A DNA stretch of 64,000 nucleotides, from assembly GCF_028368935.1 (NCBI RefSeq), contig NZ_JAQNDK010000004.1, positions 310,001 through 374,000 of the forward strand. Reading direction: 5' to 3'. Origin of the DNA: Sorangium aterium (GTDB taxonomy: Bacteria > Myxococcota_A > Polyangia > Polyangiales > Polyangiaceae). The position numbers and the translations under genes were made by a program. The notes beneath the pieces are model-generated. The model did no database searches and was not told where the DNA came from. It saw only the letters and a program-made list of their open reading frames with translations. Below, in pieces: positions 26,066 through 33,834 of this stretch. The stretch's first letter is position 1; every line of letters starts with the position of its first letter.

Positions 26066-26680
26066 CTACCGCGCGGCGCACCGCGCCGCGACGTAGCGGC
26101 CGTTCGGGTCCGCGTCGACGAAAAAGGTGCCCACGTCGGAGAGCTCGAAGGCGACCGAGGTCGGGTCGATCGCCGTGATGGTGAGCCTGCCGAATCCCGC
26201 GTTGCCGCCGCCGGTGACAGCCCCTGTGCTGCTGCAGTCCGCGCGAGAGGACGTCCCGAAGATCGAGAGATCTCCGCTCGCCGTGTCCACCTCGCCCACG
26301 GCGAGCATCGACTCGGGCATGCGGAGCTCGAGGTCCCACCAGTCGCCGCAGGGCTCGTACGAGGGGTTCGCGTCGGGATCGCTGCAGGACAGGGCCAGGG
26401 TGGCGATCCGGAGGGTCACGGTCGAGTCGCCGAAGACGATCGCGCTCACCCGGCCCCCGCCGCCGCCCGAGGTCGTCGGAGACGGCGCGACCGAGCTCGT
26501 CGTCGACTCCGGGTCGTCCGGGCTGCCCTGGCCGCTGGTGCTGCCCTGGCCGCTCGTGCTGCCCGCGCCGCCAGCCCCGCCTCCTCCGCCGTCCATGACC
26601 ACCGCGCCGCCGCACGCGCTTTGGACGAGCAGCGCGAGCGAGCCTACCGCCACTGAGATGCATCGAGGTGAGCGCTTCAT
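26066..26680 (-). CDS. Gly/Ser-linker lipoprotein of unknown function
   Basis: 204 residues. Leader MKRSPRCISVAVGSLALL ends in LVQSAC, giving a probable lipid-modified Cys23. A Gly/Ser/Thr linker of about 50 residues (GGAGSTSGQGSTSGQGS) leads to a C-terminal beta domain (about 78-204) with two Cys pairs (LSCSDPD/YEPCGDWW and ADCSST/AARCAA). The design of lipid anchor, flexible tether and small disulfide-bonded domain fits a surface-displayed protein. No family recognised. It is divergent from the kinase gene starting 149 bp away. Confidence 0.7.
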   Translation of the reverse strand: MKRSPRCISVAVGSLALLVQSACGGAVVMDGGGGGAGGAGSTSGQGSTSGQGSPDDPESTTSSVAPSPTTSGGGGGRVSAIVFGDSTVTLRIATLALSCSDPDANPSYEPCGDWWDLELRMPESMLAVGEVDTASGDLSIFGTSSRADCSSTGAVTGGGNAGFGRLTITAIDPTSVAFELSDVGTFFVDADPNGRYVAARCAAR

Positions 26681-26829
26681 CGTCGTATCGTATCGCCCTC
26701 TGGCCGGCGATCGCAGACGAGGGCAAGCCTCCGTCGATGGACCGGCCGGGGGGCACCTGTGCTACCATCGACCACAGCAGGCTCGGATGGCAGCACGCCC
26801 CGTGGCCGGGCGTGAAGCGCGGAGCTCTC

Positions 26830-28281
26830 ATGAAGCCACCTGTCGTCGAAGGAGACGTGATCGCCGGCAAGTACCGGGTCGATCGCGTCGTGGGCCGAGG
26901 CGGCATGGGCATCGTGGTCGCCGCCAGCCACCTGTTCCTTCCGCAGCGTGTCGCGATCAAGCTTCTTCTCAGCACGGAGAGCCCGGCGCTCGTGCAGCGG
27001 TTTCTCCGCGAGGCGCGCGCGGTGGTTCGCCTCAAGGGCGAGCACGTCGTGCGGGTGTTCGACGTCGGCGAGCTCGGCTCGGGCATCCCGTACATCGTGA
27101 TGGAGTATCTGGAGGGCGAAGATCTCTCCGATGTGCTCCGCGCCCGCGGCACGCTCAGCGTCGTGGACGCGGCCGACTACGTCCTCCAGGCCTGCCTGGC
27201 GATGGCCGAGGCGCACGCCGCGGGCATCGTGCACCGCGATCTCAAGCCGGCGAACCTCTTCCTCACGACGACGCCCGGCGGGGCGACGCTCATCAAGGTC
27301 CTCGACTTCGGGGTCTCGAAGGAGGTGCCGGGCAGCACCGAGGGCGTCGGCGGGTCGTTGACGCAGACGCGGGAGATGCTCGGCTCGCCCATCTACATGT
27401 CCCCGGAGCAGATGCGGTCGTCGCGCTCGGTCGACGCCCGCTCCGACGTGTGGGCGCTCGGCGCGCTCCTCTACCGCCTCCTGGTAGGGCAGCCTCCGTT
27501 CGATGCCCCGGCGCTCGCCGAGCTCGTGCTGCAGGTCGCGAGCGCCGAGCCCATCCCGCCCACCGCGCTCAGGAGCGACATCCCACCGGCGCTCGAGGCT
27601 GCGATCCTCCACTGCCTCCAGAAGGATCCGGCCCGGCGGCCGCAGACCGTGGCCGATCTGGCGCGCGCGCTGGTCCCCTTCGCGCCGGCGGGCGGGCACG
27701 AGCGCGCGGAGCGCGCCGCGCGGATCCTCGGGGCAGGGACGCAATCGCTGCCGCCGACGACCGGTTCCGTGCCGGCGCCGCGGGCCGTGCCGGCCAGCGG
27801 CCCTCCGAGCGCCCCGTCCGGCACGATGGCGAGCCTCCTGCCCACGACGCGCGGGCTCACGCGAACGCCCGCGCAGCCTGGGTCGCGCAGGGTCCTCGGG
27901 GTGGCGCTCGGGGCGGTCGTGATCGCCGTGCTCGCGCTCGCCCTCTGGGGCGCGGTGGTGTTGCCCGGCAGAGCGCCGGAGGCGACGGCGCTGCAGGCCG
28001 CGGCGGCCTCTCGGGACGAACCGGTGTCGGGGCGCGCGCGGCAGGACACCGGGGCGCGGGGCGCGGACCCGCTGATCGCGCCGGAGCCGCCGGCGGTCCG
28101 TGATGCTTTGCCGCCGCAGCAGCCGTCTGTCTCCCCGGTCGTCGCGCCGGCCACCGATGCGGCGCCCTCCGGGTCGGCGCTTCAGGGCCGGCGCGCGCCC
28201 CCGGCGACGAGCGCGTCGGCAACGCCGAAGGCGCCGTCGGCGCCCGGAGGGACGAATCCCTTGGAACTACCTATCCAATGA
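26830..28281 (+). CDS. Membrane-anchored eukaryotic-like Ser/Thr protein kinase
   Basis: 483 residues from ATG 26830 (GGAG site). Kinase domain about 12-285: Gly loop VGRGGMGIVV, Lys44 in VAIKLL, HRDLKPAN, VLDFGVSKE, SPIYMSPEQ and SDVWALGALLYRLL. All catalytic residues of an active Pkn-type kinase are present. A Pro/Ala/Ser-rich linker, a single membrane helix (about 354-378, GVALGAVVIAVLALALWGAVVL) and an outer low-complexity tail follow. This is the usual PknB-like arrangement without PASTA repeats. The last codon overlaps the start of the PEGA-domain gene (ATGA), making a translationally coupled pair. Confidence 0.93.
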   Translation: MKPPVVEGDVIAGKYRVDRVVGRGGMGIVVAASHLFLPQRVAIKLLLSTESPALVQRFLREARAVVRLKGEHVVRVFDVGELGSGIPYIVMEYLEGEDLSDVLRARGTLSVVDAADYVLQACLAMAEAHAAGIVHRDLKPANLFLTTTPGGATLIKVLDFGVSKEVPGSTEGVGGSLTQTREMLGSPIYMSPEQMRSSRSVDARSDVWALGALLYRLLVGQPPFDAPALAELVLQVASAEPIPPTALRSDIPPALEAAILHCLQKDPARRPQTVADLARALVPFAPAGGHERAERAARILGAGTQSLPPTTGSVPAPRAVPASGPPSAPSGTMASLLPTTRGLTRTPAQPGSRRVLGVALGAVVIAVLALALWGAVVLPGRAPEATALQAAAASRDEPVSGRARQDTGARGADPLIAPEPPAVRDALPPQQPSVSPVVAPATDAAPSGSALQGRRAPPATSASATPKAPSAPGGTNPLELPIQ

Positions 28282-29381
28282 GACAGGAATCTCCGGCCTT
28301 CGACCGGCGGCCTCTCGCATTCCAGCCGGATGCAGGCGAGGCGCCGGTGCGTTCGCGCCGCCCGGCGACGGGGCTCGCGCCAGCGGTCGCCATCGTGGTG
28401 TTGACCACGGCCGGCGGCGCGGCCGCGCTGCCACCCCAACCCGCGCCGGCGGAGGCTCCTGCGCCGACCGCCCCCGCGCCGAGCGAGGCCCCTGCTGCCC
28501 CCGTCGCCGAGCGGCTGAGCGGTGAGGCCAGGGCCGATTACGAGTCCGGCAAGGCGCTCTTCCGCAACGGCGACTTCGCCAACGCCTTCCTCGAGTTCCA
28601 GAGCGCGTACGAGAGCTCGAAGGACGCGCGCCTCCTCTGGAACATGATCGCCTGCACGTCGAAGATGCACCGGTACAGCCAGCTCCTCGCGCTGGTGGAG
28701 AGGTTGAAGCAGGAGGACCGCGGCGTCCTGCTCCCGGAGGACTGGGCGACGATCGCCGAGGTCGAGCGGAACGCTCGCGCCCTCGTCGGTCACCTGGACA
28801 TCGCCGTGAGCGAGCGGGACGCGGAGGTGACGATCGACGGCCAGCCGATCGGGAAGACGCCGCTCCCGGGCAAGGTGATCGTCGACGCCGGCACGAGGCG
28901 AATCCGTGTCTTCAAGCCGGGGTTCAAGGAGCATCTCCGCGTGGAGAGCGTGGCCCCTGGCGCCCAGCTGGCGCTCGACGTCCGGCTGGCGCGGCCGATG
29001 AACGGCGGCAGGCTCTCCATCCTTGCCTCTCCGGGCGATCGCCTTGCGCTCGACGGCGAGTTCCTGGGCGAAGGGCAGTGGGAGGGCATCGTGCCGAGCG
29101 GCCGCCACGTGGTGAGGGTGACGGCGCCGGGGAAGGTGCCCTACCAGGCCCGGATCCTGATTCGGGACGAGGCGCTGAGCAGCGTCAGCGTCGGCCTGGT
29201 GCCGGCCGAGAAGCACGGCGGGACGCCGCCGTGGGTATGGATCGCCGGCGCCGGGGCGGTCGTCGCGGCGGTCCTGTCGGCCGGCCTCCTCCTCGCGCAC
29301 GATCCCGATGCCGCGCAGGTGGGGACGGCCGAGCAATCCATGGGAGCGCCCCGTCCTACCGGGTTCGGAGGCCGCTGGTAG
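28278..29381 (+). CDS. PEGA-domain exported protein coupled to the kinase
   Basis: 367 residues. A hydrophobic leader (about 35-52, APAVAIVVLTTAGGAAAL) is followed by a Pro/Ala linker, a helical TPR-like segment (about 80-165, YESGKALFRNGDFANAFLEFQ), two PEGA-like beta modules (GHLDIAVSERDAEVTIDG near 174 and GRLSILASPGDRLALDG near 240) and a C-terminal membrane helix (about 315-337, WVWIAGAGAVVAAVLSAGLLL). The TPR-plus-PEGA-plus-helix format is frequent in myxobacterial proteins beside Ser/Thr kinases. Overlap with the kinase gene implies stoichiometric production, perhaps as an envelope sensor or substrate. Confidence 0.82.
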   Translation: MRQESPAFDRRPLAFQPDAGEAPVRSRRPATGLAPAVAIVVLTTAGGAAALPPQPAPAEAPAPTAPAPSEAPAAPVAERLSGEARADYESGKALFRNGDFANAFLEFQSAYESSKDARLLWNMIACTSKMHRYSQLLALVERLKQEDRGVLLPEDWATIAEVERNARALVGHLDIAVSERDAEVTIDGQPIGKTPLPGKVIVDAGTRRIRVFKPGFKEHLRVESVAPGAQLALDVRLARPMNGGRLSILASPGDRLALDGEFLGEGQWEGIVPSGRHVVRVTAPGKVPYQARILIRDEALSSVSVGLVPAEKHGGTPPWVWIAGAGAVVAAVLSAGLLLAHDPDAAQVGTAEQSMGAPRPTGFGGRW

Positions 29382-29512
29382 GGGGCTGTCGTGGTCCGTG
29401 GCGCTGGGCTGGAGGCGGCGGGGCGGAGCTCGTGTTCGGCGCAGGAGCGGCTGAGCATCGTGCGCCGGTGTCGGTTCGCCGGGTCGGCATAGCCGTCGTG
29501 CCCCTCGGCTCG

Positions 29513-30892
29513 TCACACCCCCACAAGCGGTCCTGTGCAGTAGTCCGGGTCGCCGAACGTGTCGGCCTCGACGCCCATCGCATGGAGCAGCGACAGGAGC
29601 AGATCGTTGTGCGCGACCTCCTTCTTCTGGACGACGTATCGGCCCGTCTTGAAGTGGCCTCCCGCGCTCCCGGCGACGACATAAGGGATGTTCTTGCGCA
29701 GGTGATTGCCGTCCGCGTGCTCGTTGGTCCAGAAGATCACCGTGTTGTCGAAGACCGTACCGTCGCCCTCCGGCATGCTCTTCAGCTTGGCGATCAGGTA
29801 CGCGAGCTGCTCGGCGTAGAAGCGGCTGATCCTGGTGAGCCGCCCGCGGTTCACCTGATCGGCGTAGCCGTTGTGCGCCATCGGGTGGTGGCCCTCGGTG
29901 ATGTCCGGCCCGAGGAAGCTCAGCACCTTGGTCGTCGCGGAGTTCGTGAAGTGCAGGCTCGCGACCCGCGTCAGATCGCAGGCGAGGGACATCGCGATGA
30001 GATCCAGCTGGAGCCGGCAGAGCTCCGGCATGCTGGCGACCTTGTCGACGTCGAGATCCGGCGTCAGCGTCGGCGCGGCGCACGCCGGGGAGGCCGGCGC
30101 CGAACCGCGATCGAGGCGCGACGCGATGTCCTCCACCGACGCGAGGTGCCCGTCGAGCTTCAGCCGATCCGCGGCGCCCAGCCGCTTGCGCAGCCGGTCG
30201 TAGTCCGAGGCCACCTTGCCGAGCACCGCCCTGCGCTGCTCGGTCTTCCGCATCGCGTCCGCGGGCGCGACCGACAGGTCGGAGAAGAGCCTGTCGAACG
30301 CGGCGTACGGGCTGTTCTCCGGTGGCAGCGGCTGCGCCGGCCCGCGGTACGCGAGGCGCGCGCCCACGGTCGCCCCGTAGACGAGCACGCCGAGCTCGAG
30401 CGAGAGGAACTTGGTCTTCGTGCCGATGTGGTTCGCGATCTCCTGGTCGACCGAGATGCCGTCGGCCCAGCCGCACGACAGCCCGGCGTCGCCCGGGAAG
30501 TCGCCCTCCTGCATCGCGCGCGCCGTCAGGCACTGCCCCGTGCCCTTCTGGTGCGCGTCGCCCGGCCCCGTCAGCGCCGACAGCGCGCTCACGTTGCCGA
30601 GCACCAGCAGATCCCTGTTGTGATCCTTGAGCGGCGCGAGGATGGGCGACAGCTCCTCGCCGTTCTGGAACGTCGAGGACGACGGCCAGAAGTCCGGCGG
30701 GACGGTGCCGTTCGGCGTGTAGAGCACGATGAACCGCTTCGGGAACTCGACCCCGAACGCGGCCCGCCCCGTCTGCTCCGACGCCGGCGCGAGCCGCTTC
30801 GAGCAGCCCATCGCCTCGAGGAACGGCAGCGTGAGCGCCGCGCCGCCGAGGCCCCTGAGCACGGCGCGGCGGCTGAGTCGGAACGGCTTCAT
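29513..30892 (-). CDS. DUF1552 Tat-exported protein
   Basis: 459 residues. A twin-arginine leader (FRLSRRAVLRGLGGAALTL) with a following Cys suggests Tat export, possibly as a lipoprotein (MGCSK). The body matches DUF1552: FIVLYTPNGTVPPDFWPS, LVLGNVSALSA, GISVDQEIA, FYAEQLAYLIAKLKSMPEGDG and VIFWTNEHADGNH, where conserved Asp/His/Glu suggest an alkaline-phosphatase/sulfatase-like superfamily fold. DUF1552 genes almost always sit next to DUF1592-family genes in Planctomycetes and Myxococcota; biochemical function is not known. The start overlaps the DUF1592 gene stop by one base, so the two are translated as a unit. Confidence 0.88.
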   Translation of the reverse strand: MKPFRLSRRAVLRGLGGAALTLPFLEAMGCSKRLAPASEQTGRAAFGVEFPKRFIVLYTPNGTVPPDFWPSSSTFQNGEELSPILAPLKDHNRDLLVLGNVSALSALTGPGDAHQKGTGQCLTARAMQEGDFPGDAGLSCGWADGISVDQEIANHIGTKTKFLSLELGVLVYGATVGARLAYRGPAQPLPPENSPYAAFDRLFSDLSVAPADAMRKTEQRRAVLGKVASDYDRLRKRLGAADRLKLDGHLASVEDIASRLDRGSAPASPACAAPTLTPDLDVDKVASMPELCRLQLDLIAMSLACDLTRVASLHFTNSATTKVLSFLGPDITEGHHPMAHNGYADQVNRGRLTRISRFYAEQLAYLIAKLKSMPEGDGTVFDNTVIFWTNEHADGNHLRKNIPYVVAGSAGGHFKTGRYVVQKKEVAHNDLLLSLLHAMGVEADTFGDPDYCTGPLVGV

Positions 30893-32622
30893 CACGGCTC
30901 TCCTTCCGGGGCGCTCTCCGAGGCGCCCCTTGCGTCGTCTCCCACGTCGCCTCCCACATCGATCTCGCGCCGGTAGCGGAACGCGTCGGTCTGGGTGAGC
31001 GCCACGAGAAGCGCCCTGATGTTGTAGCGGGACGCCTCGAACGCCTCCGTCGCCTGCGAGAGGCTGCACGCGTCCTCGCGCTGCTCGGCGCGGCCGTAGC
31101 CGAAGCGGAACCACTGCTTCACGACGCACGCGCGCACCTGCTCGCTCTCCGCGAGCCGGTGCGCGAGCTCGACCGCGCCGTCGAACGGCCCGTCGGTGTC
31201 GGTCTGCGTGAGCTCGCCGCTGGCGTCGACAGGGATGCCGTTCTCGGCGTCCCGCCAGCGGCCGAGCGCGTCGTAGTGCTCGAAGCCGAACCCGATCGGG
31301 TCGAGCAGCGTGTGGCAGCTCCTGCAGCCCGGGTCGGACACGTGCTGCGAGAACTGCTCGCGCGTCGTCTTCGTCCGGTCGACCATCGGCGGCTCCGGGA
31401 CCACGTCCGGCGGCGGCGGCGGGATCTGGCAGAGCAGGCTCTGGCGCACGAACCGGCCGCGGTGGACCGGCGAGGACCGGTTCGGCTTCGCGTAGAGCGA
31501 GAGCAGCCCGGCGTGCGTCAGGAAGCCGGCCCGCTGCGACGGATCGAGCTCCACCCGCTCGAACGCCTCGCCCTTCGGGCCTCCCTTGATGCCGTAGAGC
31601 TCGGCGAGCTCCCGGTTCATCATAGAATACGACGCCGTGAACAGCGTGCTCACGCTCGCGTCCTCCTCGAAGATCGCGTGATCCAGGAACGCCTCGGTCT
31701 CGGCCTGGAACAGCGGCAGGAGCTCGTCCCGGTACTCGGGGTAGAGCTCCGGGTCCCTCCCGCCCGCGGCGATCTCGTCGATCTTCGAGAGCCCGAGCCA
31801 CTGGCGGTGGAAGTTCTTCACGGCCTCGCGCGCCCGCGGATCGTCCAGCATGCGCCGCGCCTGCGCCTCGATCTCCGCGGCGGTGCCGAGAGTCCCCTTC
31901 TCGGCGGCCGCGAAGAGCGCGTCGTCGGGCATCGTGCCCCAGAGCAGGTACGAGAGCCGCGAGGCGATCTCGTACGAGGTCAGCGGCACGACGTCGCTCT
32001 CCACCGGATCCGGCATGCCGAGCTCGACGCGGTAGAGGAAGTGCGGCGACTGGAGCATCGCCTGGACGACGAGCGAGAGGCCGGTCGACGCGTCGTCGGG
32101 CGTGTCCCCGAGGCCGAGCCCGCGGTCGAAGAGCGCCGCGAGCTCGGCGATCTCGTCCTCGGCGAGGGGCCGGCGGAACGCCCGCTTGCCGAGCGACGCG
32201 ATGAGCGCCGCGATCTCGCCGCGGCACGCGGCGCCCGCCGCGGCCTCGCGGCACGCGGGCGCCTCGCCGAGCAGCTTGCCCGCCGCGCGCGTCGCGATGC
32301 CCTCGGCGGCGGTCATGTACTGCTCCGCGAGCAGCGGGCTCACCACGAGCGCCGCCGCCTGGTTGTTGAAGCCGAGCGACTCCTCCTCGGGCACGAAGGC
32401 CCTCGCAGGGCGGCTGTCGTCGCCGAGGAGATCAAGTATCGTATTGTCGTACTCCAGCCGTGTCATGCGGCGGAGCGGCGACTCGCCTGGCTCGATCGAG
32501 GCGCAGAGCGGGGCCGTCGCCTCGCCGCCCTCGTCGTTCGCGGGGAGATCGCCGAACTGCCCTGTGCAGGAGGCGAGGAGGAGCAGGCCGATGGGCCAGC
32601 GGAGAGCTCTTGGTTCAGCCAT
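30892..32622 (-). CDS. DUF1592/DUF1588/DUF1585-family exported heme-binding protein
   Basis: 576 residues with a lipoprotein-like leader (LLLLASC, Cys near 19). Ordered domains typical of this multi-DUF family: DUF1587 (RRMTRLEYDNTILDLLGD, near 51), DUF1595 (KRAFRRPLAEDEIAELA), DUF1592 (SPHFLYRVELG to the AVKNFHRQWLGL stretch), DUF1588 (AGFLTHAGLLSLYA, SSPVHRGRFVRQSLLC) and DUF1585 at the end. DPGCRSCHTLLDPIG carries a CxxCH heme c motif. This family is expected to act in the periplasm or at the surface in a redox role with its DUF1552 partner; the substrate is unknown. The 285-bp gap upstream is a divergent promoter region facing the outer-membrane barrel gene. Confidence 0.88.
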   Translation of the reverse strand: MAEPRALRWPIGLLLLASCTGQFGDLPANDEGGEATAPLCASIEPGESPLRRMTRLEYDNTILDLLGDDSRPARAFVPEEESLGFNNQAAALVVSPLLAEQYMTAAEGIATRAAGKLLGEAPACREAAAGAACRGEIAALIASLGKRAFRRPLAEDEIAELAALFDRGLGLGDTPDDASTGLSLVVQAMLQSPHFLYRVELGMPDPVESDVVPLTSYEIASRLSYLLWGTMPDDALFAAAEKGTLGTAAEIEAQARRMLDDPRAREAVKNFHRQWLGLSKIDEIAAGGRDPELYPEYRDELLPLFQAETEAFLDHAIFEEDASVSTLFTASYSMMNRELAELYGIKGGPKGEAFERVELDPSQRAGFLTHAGLLSLYAKPNRSSPVHRGRFVRQSLLCQIPPPPPDVVPEPPMVDRTKTTREQFSQHVSDPGCRSCHTLLDPIGFGFEHYDALGRWRDAENGIPVDASGELTQTDTDGPFDGAVELAHRLAESEQVRACVVKQWFRFGYGRAEQREDACSLSQATEAFEASRYNIRALLVALTQTDAFRYRREIDVGGDVGDDARGASESAPEGEP

Positions 32623-32907
32623 GGTGCCTCTTCGACGAGCGCGAGCGCGAGCACGGGACGGTGCGCTCCCCTCCGTGCAGCGTGCGCGGCGCGGCCGTGT
32701 GCGCGGCGCGCCAACTCGCCATCCTCGAGGCAGCGTATGGCAAACCGTCGCTCCCGGATAGGAGCCGCGCTCGGAGCGGCCGAATCAAGTGGGAGCACGG
32801 GGCCGATGTGATCATCCCGTGCGCGCGTGTCTTACGGCGTTGCCGCGGACTCCGGCCTTCGAAGGCGGCTCGACCTGCGGTGTGCGGAGCGACTATGCTC
32901 GCGCCCA

Positions 32908-33834
32908 ATGCAAAGGCGAACGCTCGCCTGTCCTGTCTCTCCTCGGGGGTCGCGGCGCCGCGCGCGCCGCTCTTCTGCGGCCGCGCTGCTCGGCGCGGCG
33001 CTCTCGACGCTGTCGGCGCTCCTGGCGTTGTCTGCGCCAGGCTCCGCGCTCGCCGATCCCGGCGCGACGTCCAGCGCCGATCGCGCTCCGCGCGATGAGG
33101 GCGCCCGGCCGCCCGCCGCGGGGACCGCGCTCTTCAGCGCGGGTGTCGATCTCGAGATCGCGGGTCGTACGCTGTCCTATAGCGATCTGCTCTCCGACAA
33201 CCTCCGCACCTACGAGGTGCTGGGCGTGCCCATGCCGTCCCTCCGGGGCGAGCTGTACCCGTTCGCGCGAAGCGCCGTCCCGGTGCTCCGCGACCTCGGT
33301 GTCGAGCTCTCGTACGCTCGCGCGCTCGGCCTCGACTCGGAGGGCGCCGGGGGAGCGAGCGTGTCGACCTCGTGGAGCCGGCTCCACGCCGGCCTCCGGG
33401 GCCGTTACCGCCTCGCCGGGCAGGACGGGCCGGTCCTGTTCGCGGGCGGCGGACTCCGCTGGACCGACTTCGATATCGAGTCGACGGGCGACGCGTCCCG
33501 CGACGCCGCGTCGGTGTCGTACCTCGCCTTGCGCGTCGGCGTGGACGGGCGATTGCCAGTCGGCCCGGTCGCGCTGGAGGCCGGGGGAGGGGTTCAGGCG
33601 CCCCTCTCGATGGGGGCCCTCGCGTCTCATTTTCGCGCGCCGAGCGCCGGAGGCGTCGATTTCCGGATCGCGGTCGCCGCCCCGCTCGCGCCGGGGCTCG
33701 AGGCGCGCGCCGGCGCGTCGTACGCCCGGTTCTTCTACGACTTCGATTCCGAGCCAGAGGACGCGTACATCGCGGGCGGTGCGCTCGATCAGCTCTTCAG
33801 CGTTCACCTGGGGGTGGCTTATTATGGGGAGTGA
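32908..33834 (+). CDS. Probable outer-membrane beta-barrel protein
   Basis: 308 residues from ATG 32908. An Arg-rich leader with hydrophobic core (AAALLGAALSTLSALLALS) ends at an ALADP signal-peptidase-like site. The mature part has regularly alternating beta strands (FSAGVDLEIAGRTLSYSD, LHAGLRGRYRLAG, LALRVGVDGRLPVG, VDFRIAVAAPLAPG, ARAGASYARFFYDF) and terminates in an aromatic strand (LGVAYYGE), as in 8-10 strand barrels. No binding motif is recognised. It overlaps the next gene by 11 bp, so it is produced with a cytochrome-like/propeller lipoprotein and may be its anchor or pore (inference). Confidence 0.7.
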   Translation: MQRRTLACPVSPRGSRRRARRSSAAALLGAALSTLSALLALSAPGSALADPGATSSADRAPRDEGARPPAAGTALFSAGVDLEIAGRTLSYSDLLSDNLRTYEVLGVPMPSLRGELYPFARSAVPVLRDLGVELSYARALGLDSEGAGGASVSTSWSRLHAGLRGRYRLAGQDGPVLFAGGGLRWTDFDIESTGDASRDAASVSYLALRVGVDGRLPVGPVALEAGGGVQAPLSMGALASHFRAPSAGGVDFRIAVAAPLAPGLEARAGASYARFFYDFDSEPEDAYIAGGALDQLFSVHLGVAYYGE

